DNA from: DATBHZ01 sp036557185
GTDB lineage: Bacteria; Actinomycetota; Acidimicrobiia; IMCC26256; JAENVU01
Direction of reading: 5' to 3'
Length of the DNA: 18,026 nt
Assembly: GCA_036557185.1 (NCBI GenBank)
Contig: DATBHZ010000186.1
Span: forward strand, 1 to 18,026
Below the pieces are notes generated by a model that saw nothing but the letters and a program-made list of their open reading frames with translations, was not told where the DNA came from and made no database searches. The position numbers were made by a program, and so were the translations under genes. Each line of letters opens with the position of its first letter. Positions within the stretch are counted from its first letter, which is position 1. Positions 1 to 7,538 of this stretch are shown here, in pieces.

Positions 1-1221
1 CTCGAGGTCCAGGCGCCCGGCATCGTCGGGCGCAAGCCGGTGCACGAGCCGTTGCAGACGGGCATCAAGGCGATCGACGCCATGACGCCGGTCGGCCGGG
101 GTCAGCGCGAGCTGATCATCGGCGACCGCAAGACCGGCAAGACCACGGTGGCCATCGACACGATCCTCAACCAGCGCGGCGCGGGCGTGAAGTGCATCTA
201 CGTCGCGATCGGGCAGAAGGCGTCGTCGGTCGCGCAGACCGTCGCCACGCTCGAAGAGCACGGCGCGATGGAGTACACGGTCGTTGTCAACGCCCCCGCC
301 GGGGAAGAGGCGGTCTTCAAGTACCTCGCCCCCTACGCCGGTTGCGCGATCGGCCAGCACTGGATGGACAACGGCGGGGCGGCGCTGATCGTCTACGACG
401 ACTTGTCGAAGCAGGCCGAGTCCTACCGCCAGATCGCCCTGCTGCTGCGCCGGCCACCGGGCCGCGAGGCGTACCCGGGCGATGTCTTCTACCTGCACAG
501 CCGGCTGCTCGAGCGCGCAGCCAAGCTGAGCGACGAGCTCGGTGCCGGCTCGCTCACCGCCCTCCCGATCATCGAGACCAAGGCCGGTGACGTCTCCGCG
601 TACATCCCGACGAACGTGATCTCGATCACCGACGGCCAGATCTACCTCGTCGACGACCTGTTCAAGTCGGGCGTCCGGCCTGCGGTCGACGTCGGCATCT
701 CCGTGTCGCGAGTCGGTGGCGCCGCGCAGGTGAAGGGCATGAAGTCCGTCGCCGGAACGCTCAAGCTCGACCTCGCGCAGTTCCGTGACCTCGAGGCCTT
801 CGCGACCTTCGGCTCGGAGCTCGACGCGGTGTCGAAGGCCCAGCTCGACCGCGGGTACCGGTTGGTGGAGCTGCTCAAGCAGCCCCTCAACTCGCCGATG
901 CCCGTCGACGAGCAGGTCGTCTCGATCTACTGCGGCACGAACGGGATCCTCGACGATCTCCCCGTCGAGAACGTCAAGCAGTTCGAGAGCGAGCTTCTCG
1001 ACACCTTCCGGACGCGCCACGCCGACCTTCTCGGCGCGATCAAGGACACGGGCGCGCTCCCGGACGAGAACAAGCTCCGCCAGGCCGTCGACGACTTCAA
1101 GCTCGACTTCCTCGCGCGTCACAACGTGCAGGTCGAGGAGAAGGCACCCGCCGACATCGACGCCATCGACGAGGACGCCCTCGGCGAAGCCGAATCCGCC
1201 AAGACCCTGGAGACCGAGTAG
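1..1221 (+). CDS. atpA: F1Fo-ATP synthase subunit alpha, 5'-truncated by window edge
   Basis: This is the non-catalytic nucleotide-binding subunit of the F1 head (alpha3beta3), acting on the cytoplasmic face of the membrane. The frame is open from base 1 and 406 codons are visible. The Walker A loop GDRKTGKT lies at codons 41-48. In E. coli AtpA this loop is near residue 169, so roughly 130 N-terminal residues are probably missing upstream. Other family stretches seen are the segment around GAGSLTALPIIETKAGDVSAY and the SITDGQIYL strand. The C-terminus ends in an acidic tail rich in Glu, Asp and Ala beyond the usual family end. The gene stops with TAG two bases before the atpG start, so the two are co-transcribed. 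The identification is secure; only the true start is unseen. Confidence 0.97.
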   Translation, partial: LEVQAPGIVGRKPVHEPLQTGIKAIDAMTPVGRGQRELIIGDRKTGKTTVAIDTILNQRGAGVKCIYVAIGQKASSVAQTVATLEEHGAMEYTVVVNAPAGEEAVFKYLAPYAGCAIGQHWMDNGGAALIVYDDLSKQAESYRQIALLLRRPPGREAYPGDVFYLHSRLLERAAKLSDELGAGSLTALPIIETKAGDVSAYIPTNVISITDGQIYLVDDLFKSGVRPAVDVGISVSRVGGAAQVKGMKSVAGTLKLDLAQFRDLEAFATFGSELDAVSKAQLDRGYRLVELLKQPLNSPMPVDEQVVSIYCGTNGILDDLPVENVKQFESELLDTFRTRHADLLGAIKDTGALPDENKLRQAVDDFKLDFLARHNVQVEEKAPADIDAIDEDALGEAESAKTLETE

Positions 1222-1223
1222 GC

Positions 1224-2159
1224 GTGGCTGGGGGACAGGAGCGGATTCTCAAGCGGCGCATCTCGAGCGTCCAGTCCACGAAGAAGATCACGCGCGCGAT
1301 GGAGCTCATCGCTGCGAGCCGCATCGTCAAGGCGCAACAGGCGGTGCAGGCCGCGGTGCCGTACAGCGACGGCATCACCGAGGTGGTTGAGCACCTGGGT
1401 GAAGCCGGTGCCGAATCGGCGAGCCCGCTGCTCACGCCGCGCGAAGAGATCCGCAACGTCGCACACGTGGTGCTGACCGCCGACCGTGGCCTCTGTGGTG
1501 CCTACAACTCGTCGGTGATCCGCGCGACCGAGGGTTCGATCCGCGAGGAAGCCGATCTCGGCAGGGGCTACAAGCTCGTGCTCGTGGGGCGGAAGGCCGA
1601 GAGCTATTTCCGCTACCGCAACTACGACATCGATGCGGTCTACACCGGTTTCACCGACCGGCCGAGCTACGAGGACGCGCGCAAGATCGCACGGGCCGTG
1701 ACGCGCCCGTTCCTCGACGGCGCGTTCGACAAGGTCGAGCTGGTCTACACCCGCTTCATCTCGGCCGGCTCCCAGGAGGTCGTGCGGCGGCCGCTCGTGC
1801 CGCTCGAGCCGGAGGTGATGACCGGCGAGGGTCCGGAGCCTCTGACCAGCGACGACGGTGCTCCAGGCGCCGCGTACGAGTTCGAACCCTCGCCGACGGA
1901 GATCCTGGAGACGCTGTTGCCTCGGTACGTCGAGGCCCGGATCTACGCGGCGCTGCTGAACGCGGCGGCCTCGGAGCACGCTGCCCGGCAGCGCGCGATG
2001 AAGTCGGCCACCGACAACGCGGACGAGCTCATCACGGGCCTCACGCGCGTCATGAACCGCGCGCGCCAGGACGCCATCACCACGGAGATCATGGAGATCG
2101 TGGGCGGCGCCGAGGCTCTCAGGAGCGGAGCCGCCGAAGAAGACCTTCCGATCGAATGA
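1224..2159 (+). CDS. atpG: F1Fo-ATP synthase subunit gamma
   Basis: This is the central rotor shaft that couples proton flow through Fo to the catalytic beta subunits. The protein has 311 residues, at the long end for the family. The N-terminal helix carries the family signature (ILKRRISSVQSTKKITRAME) and the C-terminal helix ends with NRARQDAITTEIMEIVGGAEAL, the two coiled-coil ends that enter the alpha3beta3 head. The middle has an acidic, Pro/Gly-rich insert at about residues 193-225 (EVMTGEGPEPLTSDDG region), common in actinobacterial gamma subunits and probably a surface loop. The GTG start at 1224 is chosen because it directly follows the atpA stop and keeps the conserved N-terminus; a GGAG lies 11 nt upstream, inside the end of atpA. 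It is part of the atp operon. Confidence 0.96.
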   Translation: MAGGQERILKRRISSVQSTKKITRAMELIAASRIVKAQQAVQAAVPYSDGITEVVEHLGEAGAESASPLLTPREEIRNVAHVVLTADRGLCGAYNSSVIRATEGSIREEADLGRGYKLVLVGRKAESYFRYRNYDIDAVYTGFTDRPSYEDARKIARAVTRPFLDGAFDKVELVYTRFISAGSQEVVRRPLVPLEPEVMTGEGPEPLTSDDGAPGAAYEFEPSPTEILETLLPRYVEARIYAALLNAAASEHAARQRAMKSATDNADELITGLTRVMNRARQDAITTEIMEIVGGAEALRSGAAEEDLPIE

Positions 2160-2160
2160 C

Positions 2161-2178
2161 GAGCCGTCCCCTCGGCTC
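2161..2178 (+). other. Intercistronic hairpin between atpG and atpD
   Basis: Directly after the atpG stop, GAGCCG (2161-2166) and CGGCTC (2173-2178) form a perfect 6-bp stem with the 6-nt loop TCCCCT. No T-run follows, so it does not look like an intrinsic terminator. It sits in the only sizeable gap of the atp genes, ahead of the atpD ribosome-binding site. A role in RNA processing, mRNA stability or setting the beta:gamma ratio (3:1 in the enzyme) is inference. Confidence 0.45.
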
Positions 2179-2211
2179 ACCGAACCGAGCACACCATCGA
2201 GGAGCATCCTC

Positions 2212-3663
2212 ATGACCATGACCGCCGACAACCAGACCAAGCTCAAGGACGGTCGTGTCGTCGCGATCGCCGGACCGGTGGTCGACGTCGAGTTCCCACC
2301 CGACGCGCTGCCGGAGATCAACACGGCGCTCGAGCTGGAGATCGAGCTCGAGGGCGAGACCATCACGGTGGTCGGCGAGGTGGCGCAGCAGATCGGCGAC
2401 GGCCGGTGCCGCATCATCTGCATGAAGCCGACCGACGGCCTCAAGCGCGGCACGGTCGTGCGCAACCTCGGGCGCGGCATCTCGATGCCGGTGGGCGACG
2501 GCGTGCTGGGCCACGTGTTCAACGTGCTGGGCGAGCCGCTCGACACCCACGGCAAGGAGATCACCGAGGGCATCGACGATCGCTGGGAGATCCACCGCGA
2601 CCCGCCGCCGTTCGACCAGCTCGAGCCGAAGGCGGAGATGTTCGAGACCGGGATCAAGGTCATCGACCTGCTCGAGCCCTACGTGCAGGGCGGCAAGATC
2701 GGCCTGTTCGGCGGCGCGGGCGTCGGCAAGACCATCCTGATCCAGGAGATGATCAACCGCGTCGCGACACAGCACGGTGGCGTGTCGGTGTTCGCCGGCG
2801 TCGGCGAGCGCACGCGTGAGGGCACCGACCTCTGGCTCGAGATGCAGGAGTCGGGCGTCATCGACAAGGCCGCGCTCGTGTACGGCCAGATGGACGAGCC
2901 GCCCGGTGTCCGGCTCCGCGTCGCGCTGAGCGCGCTCACCGTCGCCGAGTACTTCCGCGACGTCAAGAACCAGGACGTGCTGCTGTTCGTCGACAACATC
3001 TTCCGGTTCGTGCAGGCGGGGTCCGAGGTGTCGACGCTGCTGGGCCGCATGCCCTCCGCCGTCGGTTACCAGCCCACGCTCGCCGACGAGATGGGCGAGC
3101 TCCAGGAGCGCATCACCTCGACGAAGGGTCACTCCATCACGTCGCTGCAAGCGGTGTACGTGCCCGCCGACGACTACACGGACCCTGCGCCCTTCACGAC
3201 CTTCACGCACCTGGACGCGACGACGGAGCTCTCCCGTCAGATCGCGGCGCTCGGGATCTACCCGGCCGTCGACCCGCTCGCGTCGACGTCGAACATCCTC
3301 GCTCCCGAGATCGTGGGCGAGCGTCACTACGCGGTGGCGCGGCGCGTGCAGGAGGTGCTGCAGCGCTTCAAGGAGCTGCAGGACATCATCGCGATCCTCG
3401 GTCTCGACGAGCTGTCCGAGGAAGACAGGGTCACGGTTGCCCGCGCACGCAAGATCCAGCGGTTCCTCTCGCAGCCGTTCTTCGTCGGTGAGGTCTTCAC
3501 CGGCCTCCCCGGCATCTTCGTGCCGATCAACGAGACGGTCGAGAGCTTCGAAGCGCTCGTGAGCGGTGAGCTCGACGAGGTGCCGGAGCAGGCGTTCTTC
3601 AACGTCGGCGGCGTGGAGAGCGTGCTCGCGAAGCAGAAGGCGCTCGCCGACGGAGCGAGCTGA
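2212..3663 (+). CDS. atpD: F1Fo-ATP synthase subunit beta (catalytic)
   Basis: This is the catalytic ATPase/synthase subunit of F1 (EC 7.1.2.2). It has 483 residues, the normal family length. The P-loop GGAGVGKT is at residues 167-174, with the catalytic Lys at 173. The Walker B strand DVLLFVDNI is at 255-263 with Asp261. The segment VGYQPTLADEMGELQERI and the C-terminal LGLDELSEEDRVTVARARKIQ (DELSEED region, the gamma-contacting lever) are intact. The start at 2212 is preferred over the ATG six bases later because GAGGAG at 2199-2204 lies 7 nt before it. The stop TGA overlaps the atpC start by one base (TGATG), indicating translational coupling. No missing catalytic residues were noticed. 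Confidence 0.98.
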   Translation: MTMTADNQTKLKDGRVVAIAGPVVDVEFPPDALPEINTALELEIELEGETITVVGEVAQQIGDGRCRIICMKPTDGLKRGTVVRNLGRGISMPVGDGVLGHVFNVLGEPLDTHGKEITEGIDDRWEIHRDPPPFDQLEPKAEMFETGIKVIDLLEPYVQGGKIGLFGGAGVGKTILIQEMINRVATQHGGVSVFAGVGERTREGTDLWLEMQESGVIDKAALVYGQMDEPPGVRLRVALSALTVAEYFRDVKNQDVLLFVDNIFRFVQAGSEVSTLLGRMPSAVGYQPTLADEMGELQERITSTKGHSITSLQAVYVPADDYTDPAPFTTFTHLDATTELSRQIAALGIYPAVDPLASTSNILAPEIVGERHYAVARRVQEVLQRFKELQDIIAILGLDELSEEDRVTVARARKIQRFLSQPFFVGEVFTGLPGIFVPINETVESFEALVSGELDEVPEQAFFNVGGVESVLAKQKALADGAS

Positions 3664-4094
3664 TGGCCGATCCGGGCGAGGGACGGCTGCACGTCTCCCT
3701 CGTGTCGCCCGAGCGCGTGCTCTACGAGGGCGACGCCGAGATGGTCGTCGCGCGCGCCGCGGGCGGTGAGATCGCCTTCCTTCCGGGGCATGTTCCGTTC
3801 CTCGGTGCGCTCGGGATCGGCGTGGTGCGCGTCCTCCTGCCGGGCGAGGACGAGGTTGTGGCCGCCGTCCACGGTGGTTTCGTCGAGGTGAGCCAGGACC
3901 GGGTCACGGTGCTCTCGGACGTTGCCGAGCTCGCGGGCGACATCGACGAGGTGCGGGCGCGGACCGCTCGCGAGGCAGCCGAGACCCGCCTGCGCGACCA
4001 CCCCGACGACGAGGACGCCAAAGCGGCGCTCGCGCGGGCCGAGGTGCGGCTCCTCGTCTTCAGCGGTAGCGGGACGACGACCCCGGGCGTCTAG
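3663..4094 (+). CDS. atpC: F1Fo-ATP synthase subunit epsilon
   Basis: This is the rotor-foot subunit that binds gamma and the c-ring and can inhibit ATP hydrolysis. It has 143 residues, usual for the family. The N-terminal beta-sandwich is recognisable: LHVSLVSPERVLYEGDAEMV at about residues 9-28, then GEIAFLPGHVPFLGALGIG, and GGFVEVSQDRVTVLSD. The C-terminal helical part (from about residue 88) is Ala/Arg/Glu-rich and contains a DHPDDEDAKAALARAEVR helix. The ATG shares its A with the atpD TGA stop, so this is the last coupled gene of the atp operon. After its stop, 78 nt lead to the flippase gene. A 5-bp hairpin (CGGCC/GGCCG, 4101-4113) lies just after the gene but has no T-run. Confidence 0.95.
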   Translation: MADPGEGRLHVSLVSPERVLYEGDAEMVVARAAGGEIAFLPGHVPFLGALGIGVVRVLLPGEDEVVAAVHGGFVEVSQDRVTVLSDVAELAGDIDEVRARTAREAAETRLRDHPDDEDAKAALARAEVRLLVFSGSGTTTPGV

Positions 4095-4146
4095 ATCGAA
4101 CGGCCCGCGGCCGGCGCTCCGGAACCAGCTCGGGCGCGTCCCCCGG

Positions 4147-4152
4147 TACGCT
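4147..4152 (+). promoter_or_regulatory. Candidate -10 box (TACGCT) for the flippase unit
   Basis: TACGCT fits the actinobacterial TAnnnT -10 pattern and lies 6 nt before an ATG at 4159. The 15-base arrangement TACGCTCGGCGTATG matches in spacing and layout the one before the peptidase gene (TAGCGTCGGCCCGTG, 15523-15537). No clear -35 is visible. The predicted transcript start would fall at or near 4159, giving a 14-nt leader for the flippase GTG at 4173. Confidence 0.4.
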
Positions 4153-4158
4153 CGGCGT

Positions 4159-4197
4159 ATGGGGGTGGCGAGGTGCAAGCGGGGGATTCCGGCCTGA
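4159..4197 (+). CDS. Possible leaderless 12-codon leader ORF overlapping the flippase start
   Basis: If transcription starts at the A of the ATG at 4159, as the TACGCT box suggests, the first codon on the mRNA opens a 12-residue ORF (MGVARCKRGIPA) ending in TGA at 4195-4197. It overlaps the flippase start at 4173 in another frame. It is short, basic and contains one Cys. A regulatory upstream ORF is one reading; a chance ATG in a short leader is the other and is at least as likely. No conservation evidence is available here. Confidence 0.2.
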   Translation: MGVARCKRGIPA

Positions 4198-5717
4198 CCG
4201 AGGGAACGGACCGGTCGGCGGCGAACCGGGAGCCGCGCGCCTCGAGCTCGATGCTCGGCGGCTCGAGCCTCCTCGCGGTCACGAGGTATGTCGGAGCCGG
4301 CATCGGCTTCGTCACGAACGTCATCATCATCCACTCGCTGTCCGAGTCGGACTTCGGGCGCTACTCGTACATCTTCAGCCTCCTGGCCATCGTCGGTCTC
4401 GTCTCGGAGCTCAGGTTGAGCCGGGCCGTCCTGTCATCGGTCATGGACGCGCGGGAGCAGGCCGGGAAGATCATCGGCTCGTACGCCTTGCTGCGCCTGC
4501 TGATCAGCGTCGTCACGTACGTCGTGTTCCTCGCGATCGTCGTGGTGTCGGGCAACTCCAACATCGTGATCGCGGCCTCCGCGCTGATCGGGACGAGCCT
4601 GATCATCGCCGCGTGGCTGCGTGCCCTCGCATTGCTCTGCGAAGCCCGCCTGTGGTTCCGCACCTTGGCGGTGAGCATGCTCGCCGGGTTCATCGCGCAG
4701 GGCATCGCGACCGTGATCATCGCGATCGTCCACGGCACCGTCGTCACCTTCATGCTCGCCGCGATCGCGAACTTCGTGGTGCAACTGCTCTACGTGATGT
4801 GGGCGCTGCGCGGTCAAGGTCATCTCCGGCTGCGCTGGCATCGCAATGAGTGGTGGCCCTGGCTCAAGGAAGCCGCTCCGCTCTCGCTGGGCAACGCGCT
4901 GGACACCATCTACTTCCGCATTGACATCGTGATGCTGCCGATCATCGCCTCGTTCAGCGCGGCCGGCTTCTACGGCGTGGGTTACAAGTTCTCCGACCTG
5001 CTCGGCGGCGCGATTCCGATCGCGGTGCTCACGCCGATGCTCACGCTGATGGTGGAGACGTGGCCGCACGAGATCGAGCGGTTCCAGAGGACGTTCCGTC
5101 ACGCGGTTCTCTTGCTCTCGATCACCGGTGTCGCGGCAGGCGTCGGGTTCGCCATCCTGGCGCGTCCTGTCATCGTCTCCATCTACGGTGCCAGGTACGA
5201 GCAGTCCTCGACGGCCGCCGTCTGGCTGGTCGTGGGTCAGGTGTTGCACTTCTACACCGCGCTGTGCTTCACCACGTTGATGGCGGTGAAACGGAACTTC
5301 CTCTACCCGGTCGCGATGCTGATCGGTGTCGTGATCAACGTGCTCCTGAACCTCGTGCTAATCCCGCGCTACTCGTACACGGGGTCCGGCGTCGCCACGG
5401 TGCTGACCGAGATCATCGTGCTCGCGGTCCTCGTCTTCGGCGTCGCCCGGATCCCCGACATCGGCCGGCTCCCGGTGCGGCCACTCATGTGGATCGCCGT
5501 TGCAGGCGCCGTGATGGCCGGGGTCATGCTCGCTCTCAACACGACGGCACCCTGGGTTGTCACCGGAATCGTCGGCGGCCTGGTGTTCCTCGCTGTGCTC
5601 CACTTCTCGAAGTTCGACGGGCCGCGCGGCATCCGAGCAGTGCTCGACACGGAGATCGTCAAGCCGTCGCAGCTCGACCTCGCCGAGGAGCTGGAGTGGG
5701 AACGGCGGGCCGAATAG
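4173..5717 (+). CDS. Polysaccharide/oligosaccharide flippase (Wzx/PST, MOP superfamily)
   Basis: This is an integral membrane protein that probably flips a lipid-linked oligosaccharide or related glycan across the cytoplasmic membrane. It has 514 residues, typical for the family. After a polar, Ser/Arg-rich N-terminus of about 30 residues come about 13-14 hydrophobic segments, for example TRYVGAGIGFVTNVIIIHSL, YALLRLLISVVTYVVFLAIV, YPVAMLIGVVINVLLNLVLI and LMWIAVAGAVMAGVMLALN. The central PLSLGNALDTIYFRIDIVML and AAGFYGVGYKFSD stretches are characteristic of polysaccharide-export MOP proteins. The C-terminus is a charged cytoplasmic tail. The GTG at 4173 was chosen; an in-frame ATG at 4251 (residue 27, just before the first membrane segment) is a reasonable alternative. 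A methyltransferase follows 26 nt downstream, probably in the same unit. The substrate is unknown. Confidence 0.85.
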   Translation: MQAGDSGLTEGTDRSAANREPRASSSMLGGSSLLAVTRYVGAGIGFVTNVIIIHSLSESDFGRYSYIFSLLAIVGLVSELRLSRAVLSSVMDAREQAGKIIGSYALLRLLISVVTYVVFLAIVVVSGNSNIVIAASALIGTSLIIAAWLRALALLCEARLWFRTLAVSMLAGFIAQGIATVIIAIVHGTVVTFMLAAIANFVVQLLYVMWALRGQGHLRLRWHRNEWWPWLKEAAPLSLGNALDTIYFRIDIVMLPIIASFSAAGFYGVGYKFSDLLGGAIPIAVLTPMLTLMVETWPHEIERFQRTFRHAVLLLSITGVAAGVGFAILARPVIVSIYGARYEQSSTAAVWLVVGQVLHFYTALCFTTLMAVKRNFLYPVAMLIGVVINVLLNLVLIPRYSYTGSGVATVLTEIIVLAVLVFGVARIPDIGRLPVRPLMWIAVAGAVMAGVMLALNTTAPWVVTGIVGGLVFLAVLHFSKFDGPRGIRAVLDTEIVKPSQLDLAEELEWERRAE

Positions 5718-5743
5718 ATTCGGGAAATCGGAGGACTGCGCGC

Positions 5744-6484
5744 ATGACCGGGGTGGGAACGGGTGCTCTCGGGCGGCGCGTCCCGACCGGGGACGAGATT
5801 CGAGCGCGGTACCCGGGCGACGCGTATGTCGGCATGCACGCGGCGCGGTATGCCTCGGTGCTCTCGCTAGCGGCCGGTCTCGCGCTGCCGCGCGAGCCAC
5901 GTGTGCTCGACATCGGCCCCTCGGTGCTGACGATCCTTCTGCGCGAGCAGCTCGACGTCCCCGTGGACACGTTGGGCTTCGATTCCCTCGGCTACGCGAG
6001 TGCCGGTGCGAAGCACATGCTGTTCGACCTCAACGACGCGCAGGACCGCGACCGCTGGCTCGTCGTCCCCGACCGCTACGACCTCGTGGTCATGAGCGAG
6101 GTCATCGAGCACGTCCACACGGCGCCGTCGCTCGTGCTCCAGTTCGTTCGGTCGCTGATGGTCCCGCGGGCGACGCTCCTGCTCCAGACGCCGAACGCGG
6201 TCGCGCTCGGCCGCCGTGCGCGGGTGCTCATCGGCCGCAACCCGTACAACCTGATCAACGAGGACACGACGAACCCGTTGCACTTCCGCGAGTACACCCA
6301 GGGGGAGATGCTCGACTACCTCACCGGCGCCGGCTTCGTGGTGCGGCGCTGCGAGCGTGTGAACCTGCTCGACGGCCGCTACGTGCCCTACAAGAGCCGC
6401 ATGGCGGGCTCGGTGCAGTACGCGGTGGGGAAGGTGCTGCCCCCGCAACTCCGCTCGAGCATCAGCGCGGTCGCAACTGCCTGA
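5744..6484 (+). CDS. Class I SAM-dependent methyltransferase
   Basis: This is a soluble methyltransferase of the Methyltransf_11/23 type with 246 residues. The Rossmann motif I is RVLDIGPS at residues 53-60; DIGPS replaces the more usual DxGxGxG, a variant known in this superfamily. The strand-2 acid is probably the Asp in LGFDSLG. The post-motif segment YDLVVMSEVIEHVHTAPS and the later LLLQTPNA strand fit the family. A strong GGAGGA at 5730-5735, 8 nt upstream, fixes the ATG at 5744. The gene is 26 nt downstream of the flippase and ends 24 nt before the convergent glpX stop. Context suggests it modifies a sugar or lipid carrier of a surface glycan, but the acceptor cannot be read from sequence. 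Confidence 0.82.
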   Translation: MTGVGTGALGRRVPTGDEIRARYPGDAYVGMHAARYASVLSLAAGLALPREPRVLDIGPSVLTILLREQLDVPVDTLGFDSLGYASAGAKHMLFDLNDAQDRDRWLVVPDRYDLVVMSEVIEHVHTAPSLVLQFVRSLMVPRATLLLQTPNAVALGRRARVLIGRNPYNLINEDTTNPLHFREYTQGEMLDYLTGAGFVVRRCERVNLLDGRYVPYKSRMAGSVQYAVGKVLPPQLRSSISAVATA

Positions 6485-6508
6485 TGCAGCGCGGGCCGAT
6501 CGCGGTCC

Positions 6509-7501
6509 TCAGTCGAACTTCACGGCCGAGTAGCGCATCAGCTTCTGCCAGCGGTGCTCGGATTGGATCTTCCGGATCGTGCCCGTCTTCGAGCGCATGA
6601 CCAGGCTCTCGGTGCTGGCGCCGTCACCGCGGTAGCGGACGCCCTTCACGAGGTCGCCGTCACTGATGCCCGTTGCGGCGAAGAAGATCTCGCTGCCCGA
6701 CACGAGGTCCGTGATGGTCAGCGTCTGCGTGAGGTCGTAGCCGGCGTCGAGTGCTGCCTTGCGCTCGTCGTCGTTCCTGGGCCAGAGCCGGCCGAAGATC
6801 GCGCCACCGAGGCACGACAGCGCGCACGCGGCGATGACGCCCTCCGGTGTCCCGCCGACGCCGATGAGGATGTCGGAGCCCGAGTTCGGCCACGCTACCG
6901 AGATCGCACCGGCAACATCACCGTCGGGGATCAGCCTGATCCGCGCGCCGGCCTCGCGGCACGCCTTGATCTGCTCCTTGTGGCGGTCCCGGTCGAGGAT
7001 CACCGCGGTGACGTCGTGCACCTTCTCACCCTTGGCCTTCGCGACCGCTTCGAGGTTCGCGACGATCGGCGCGTCGAGATCGACGACGTCCGCGGCCTCG
7101 GGACCGACCGCGATCTTGTCCATGTAGACACACGGCCCCGGATCGAACATCGTGCCGCGCTCGGCGAGCGCGATCACCGAGATCGCGTTGTCGCGTCCGA
7201 GCGACGTCAAGGTCGTGCCGTCGATCGGGTCGACCGCGATGTCGGTCTGGGGACCGCCGGCGCCGATCGTCTCGCCGTTGAACAGCATCGGGGCCTCGTC
7301 CTTCTCGCCCTCCCCGATGACGACGACGCCGTCCATGGGAACGGTGTTCAGGACGAGACGCATGGCGTCGACCGCCGCGCCGTCTGCTCCGTTCTTGTCC
7401 CCGCGTCCGAACCAGCGGCCGGCCGCGAGCGCTGCGGCCTCCGTGGCCCGTGCGAGGTCCATGGCGAGGTTCCGGTCGGGTGCCTCCGGATGCGACTCCA
7501 T
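6509..7501 (-). CDS. glpX: Fructose-1,6-bisphosphatase class II (GlpX)
   Basis: This enzyme hydrolyses fructose 1,6-bisphosphate to fructose 6-phosphate in gluconeogenesis (EC 3.1.3.11); some homologues also act on sedoheptulose bisphosphate. It has 330 residues, the normal length. Diagnostic stretches are RNLAMDLARATEAAALAAGRW at the N-terminus, GEGEKDEAPML at 63-73 and the metal-binding DPIDGTT at 91-97, followed by VGGTPEGVIAACALSCLGG. GlpX is the usual FBPase of actinobacteria. The ATG at 7501 keeps the conserved RNLA segment. No Shine-Dalgarno precedes it, but TAACCT lies 8 nt upstream, consistent with a near-leaderless transcript. The upstream oxidoreductase gene ends 37 nt away on the same strand, so read-through is possible. 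Confidence 0.96.
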   Translation of the reverse strand: MESHPEAPDRNLAMDLARATEAAALAAGRWFGRGDKNGADGAAVDAMRLVLNTVPMDGVVVIGEGEKDEAPMLFNGETIGAGGPQTDIAVDPIDGTTLTSLGRDNAISVIALAERGTMFDPGPCVYMDKIAVGPEAADVVDLDAPIVANLEAVAKAKGEKVHDVTAVILDRDRHKEQIKACREAGARIRLIPDGDVAGAISVAWPNSGSDILIGVGGTPEGVIAACALSCLGGAIFGRLWPRNDDERKAALDAGYDLTQTLTITDLVSGSEIFFAATGISDGDLVKGVRYRGDGASTESLVMRSKTGTIRKIQSEHRWQKLMRYSAVKFD

Positions 7502-7509
7502 GGCGCCGG

Positions 7510-7515
7510 AGGTTA
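7510..7515 (-). promoter_or_regulatory. Candidate -10 box (TAACCT) for glpX
   Basis: On the minus strand TAACCT is followed by 8 nt (CCGGCGCC) and the glpX ATG. It matches TAnnnT and lies in the 37-nt gap after the oxidoreductase stop. Lack of a Shine-Dalgarno before glpX favours a near-leaderless transcript. No clear -35 was found. Confidence 0.35.
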
Positions 7516-7538
7516 GTGGGGCGCGGAGGGGTGCAGGA

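Noticed and set aside
2119..3327. Minus-strand frames antisense to atpD and other atp genes.
   Set aside because: They run against clearly conserved coding sequence and are rich in His, Arg and Asp as expected for antisense frames of GC-rich genes.
4101..4122. Hairpins after atpC (CGGCC/GGCCG and CCGG/CCGG) as an atp operon terminator.
   Set aside because: The stems are only 4-5 bp, they overlap each other and no T-run follows; not distinguishable from GC-rich background.
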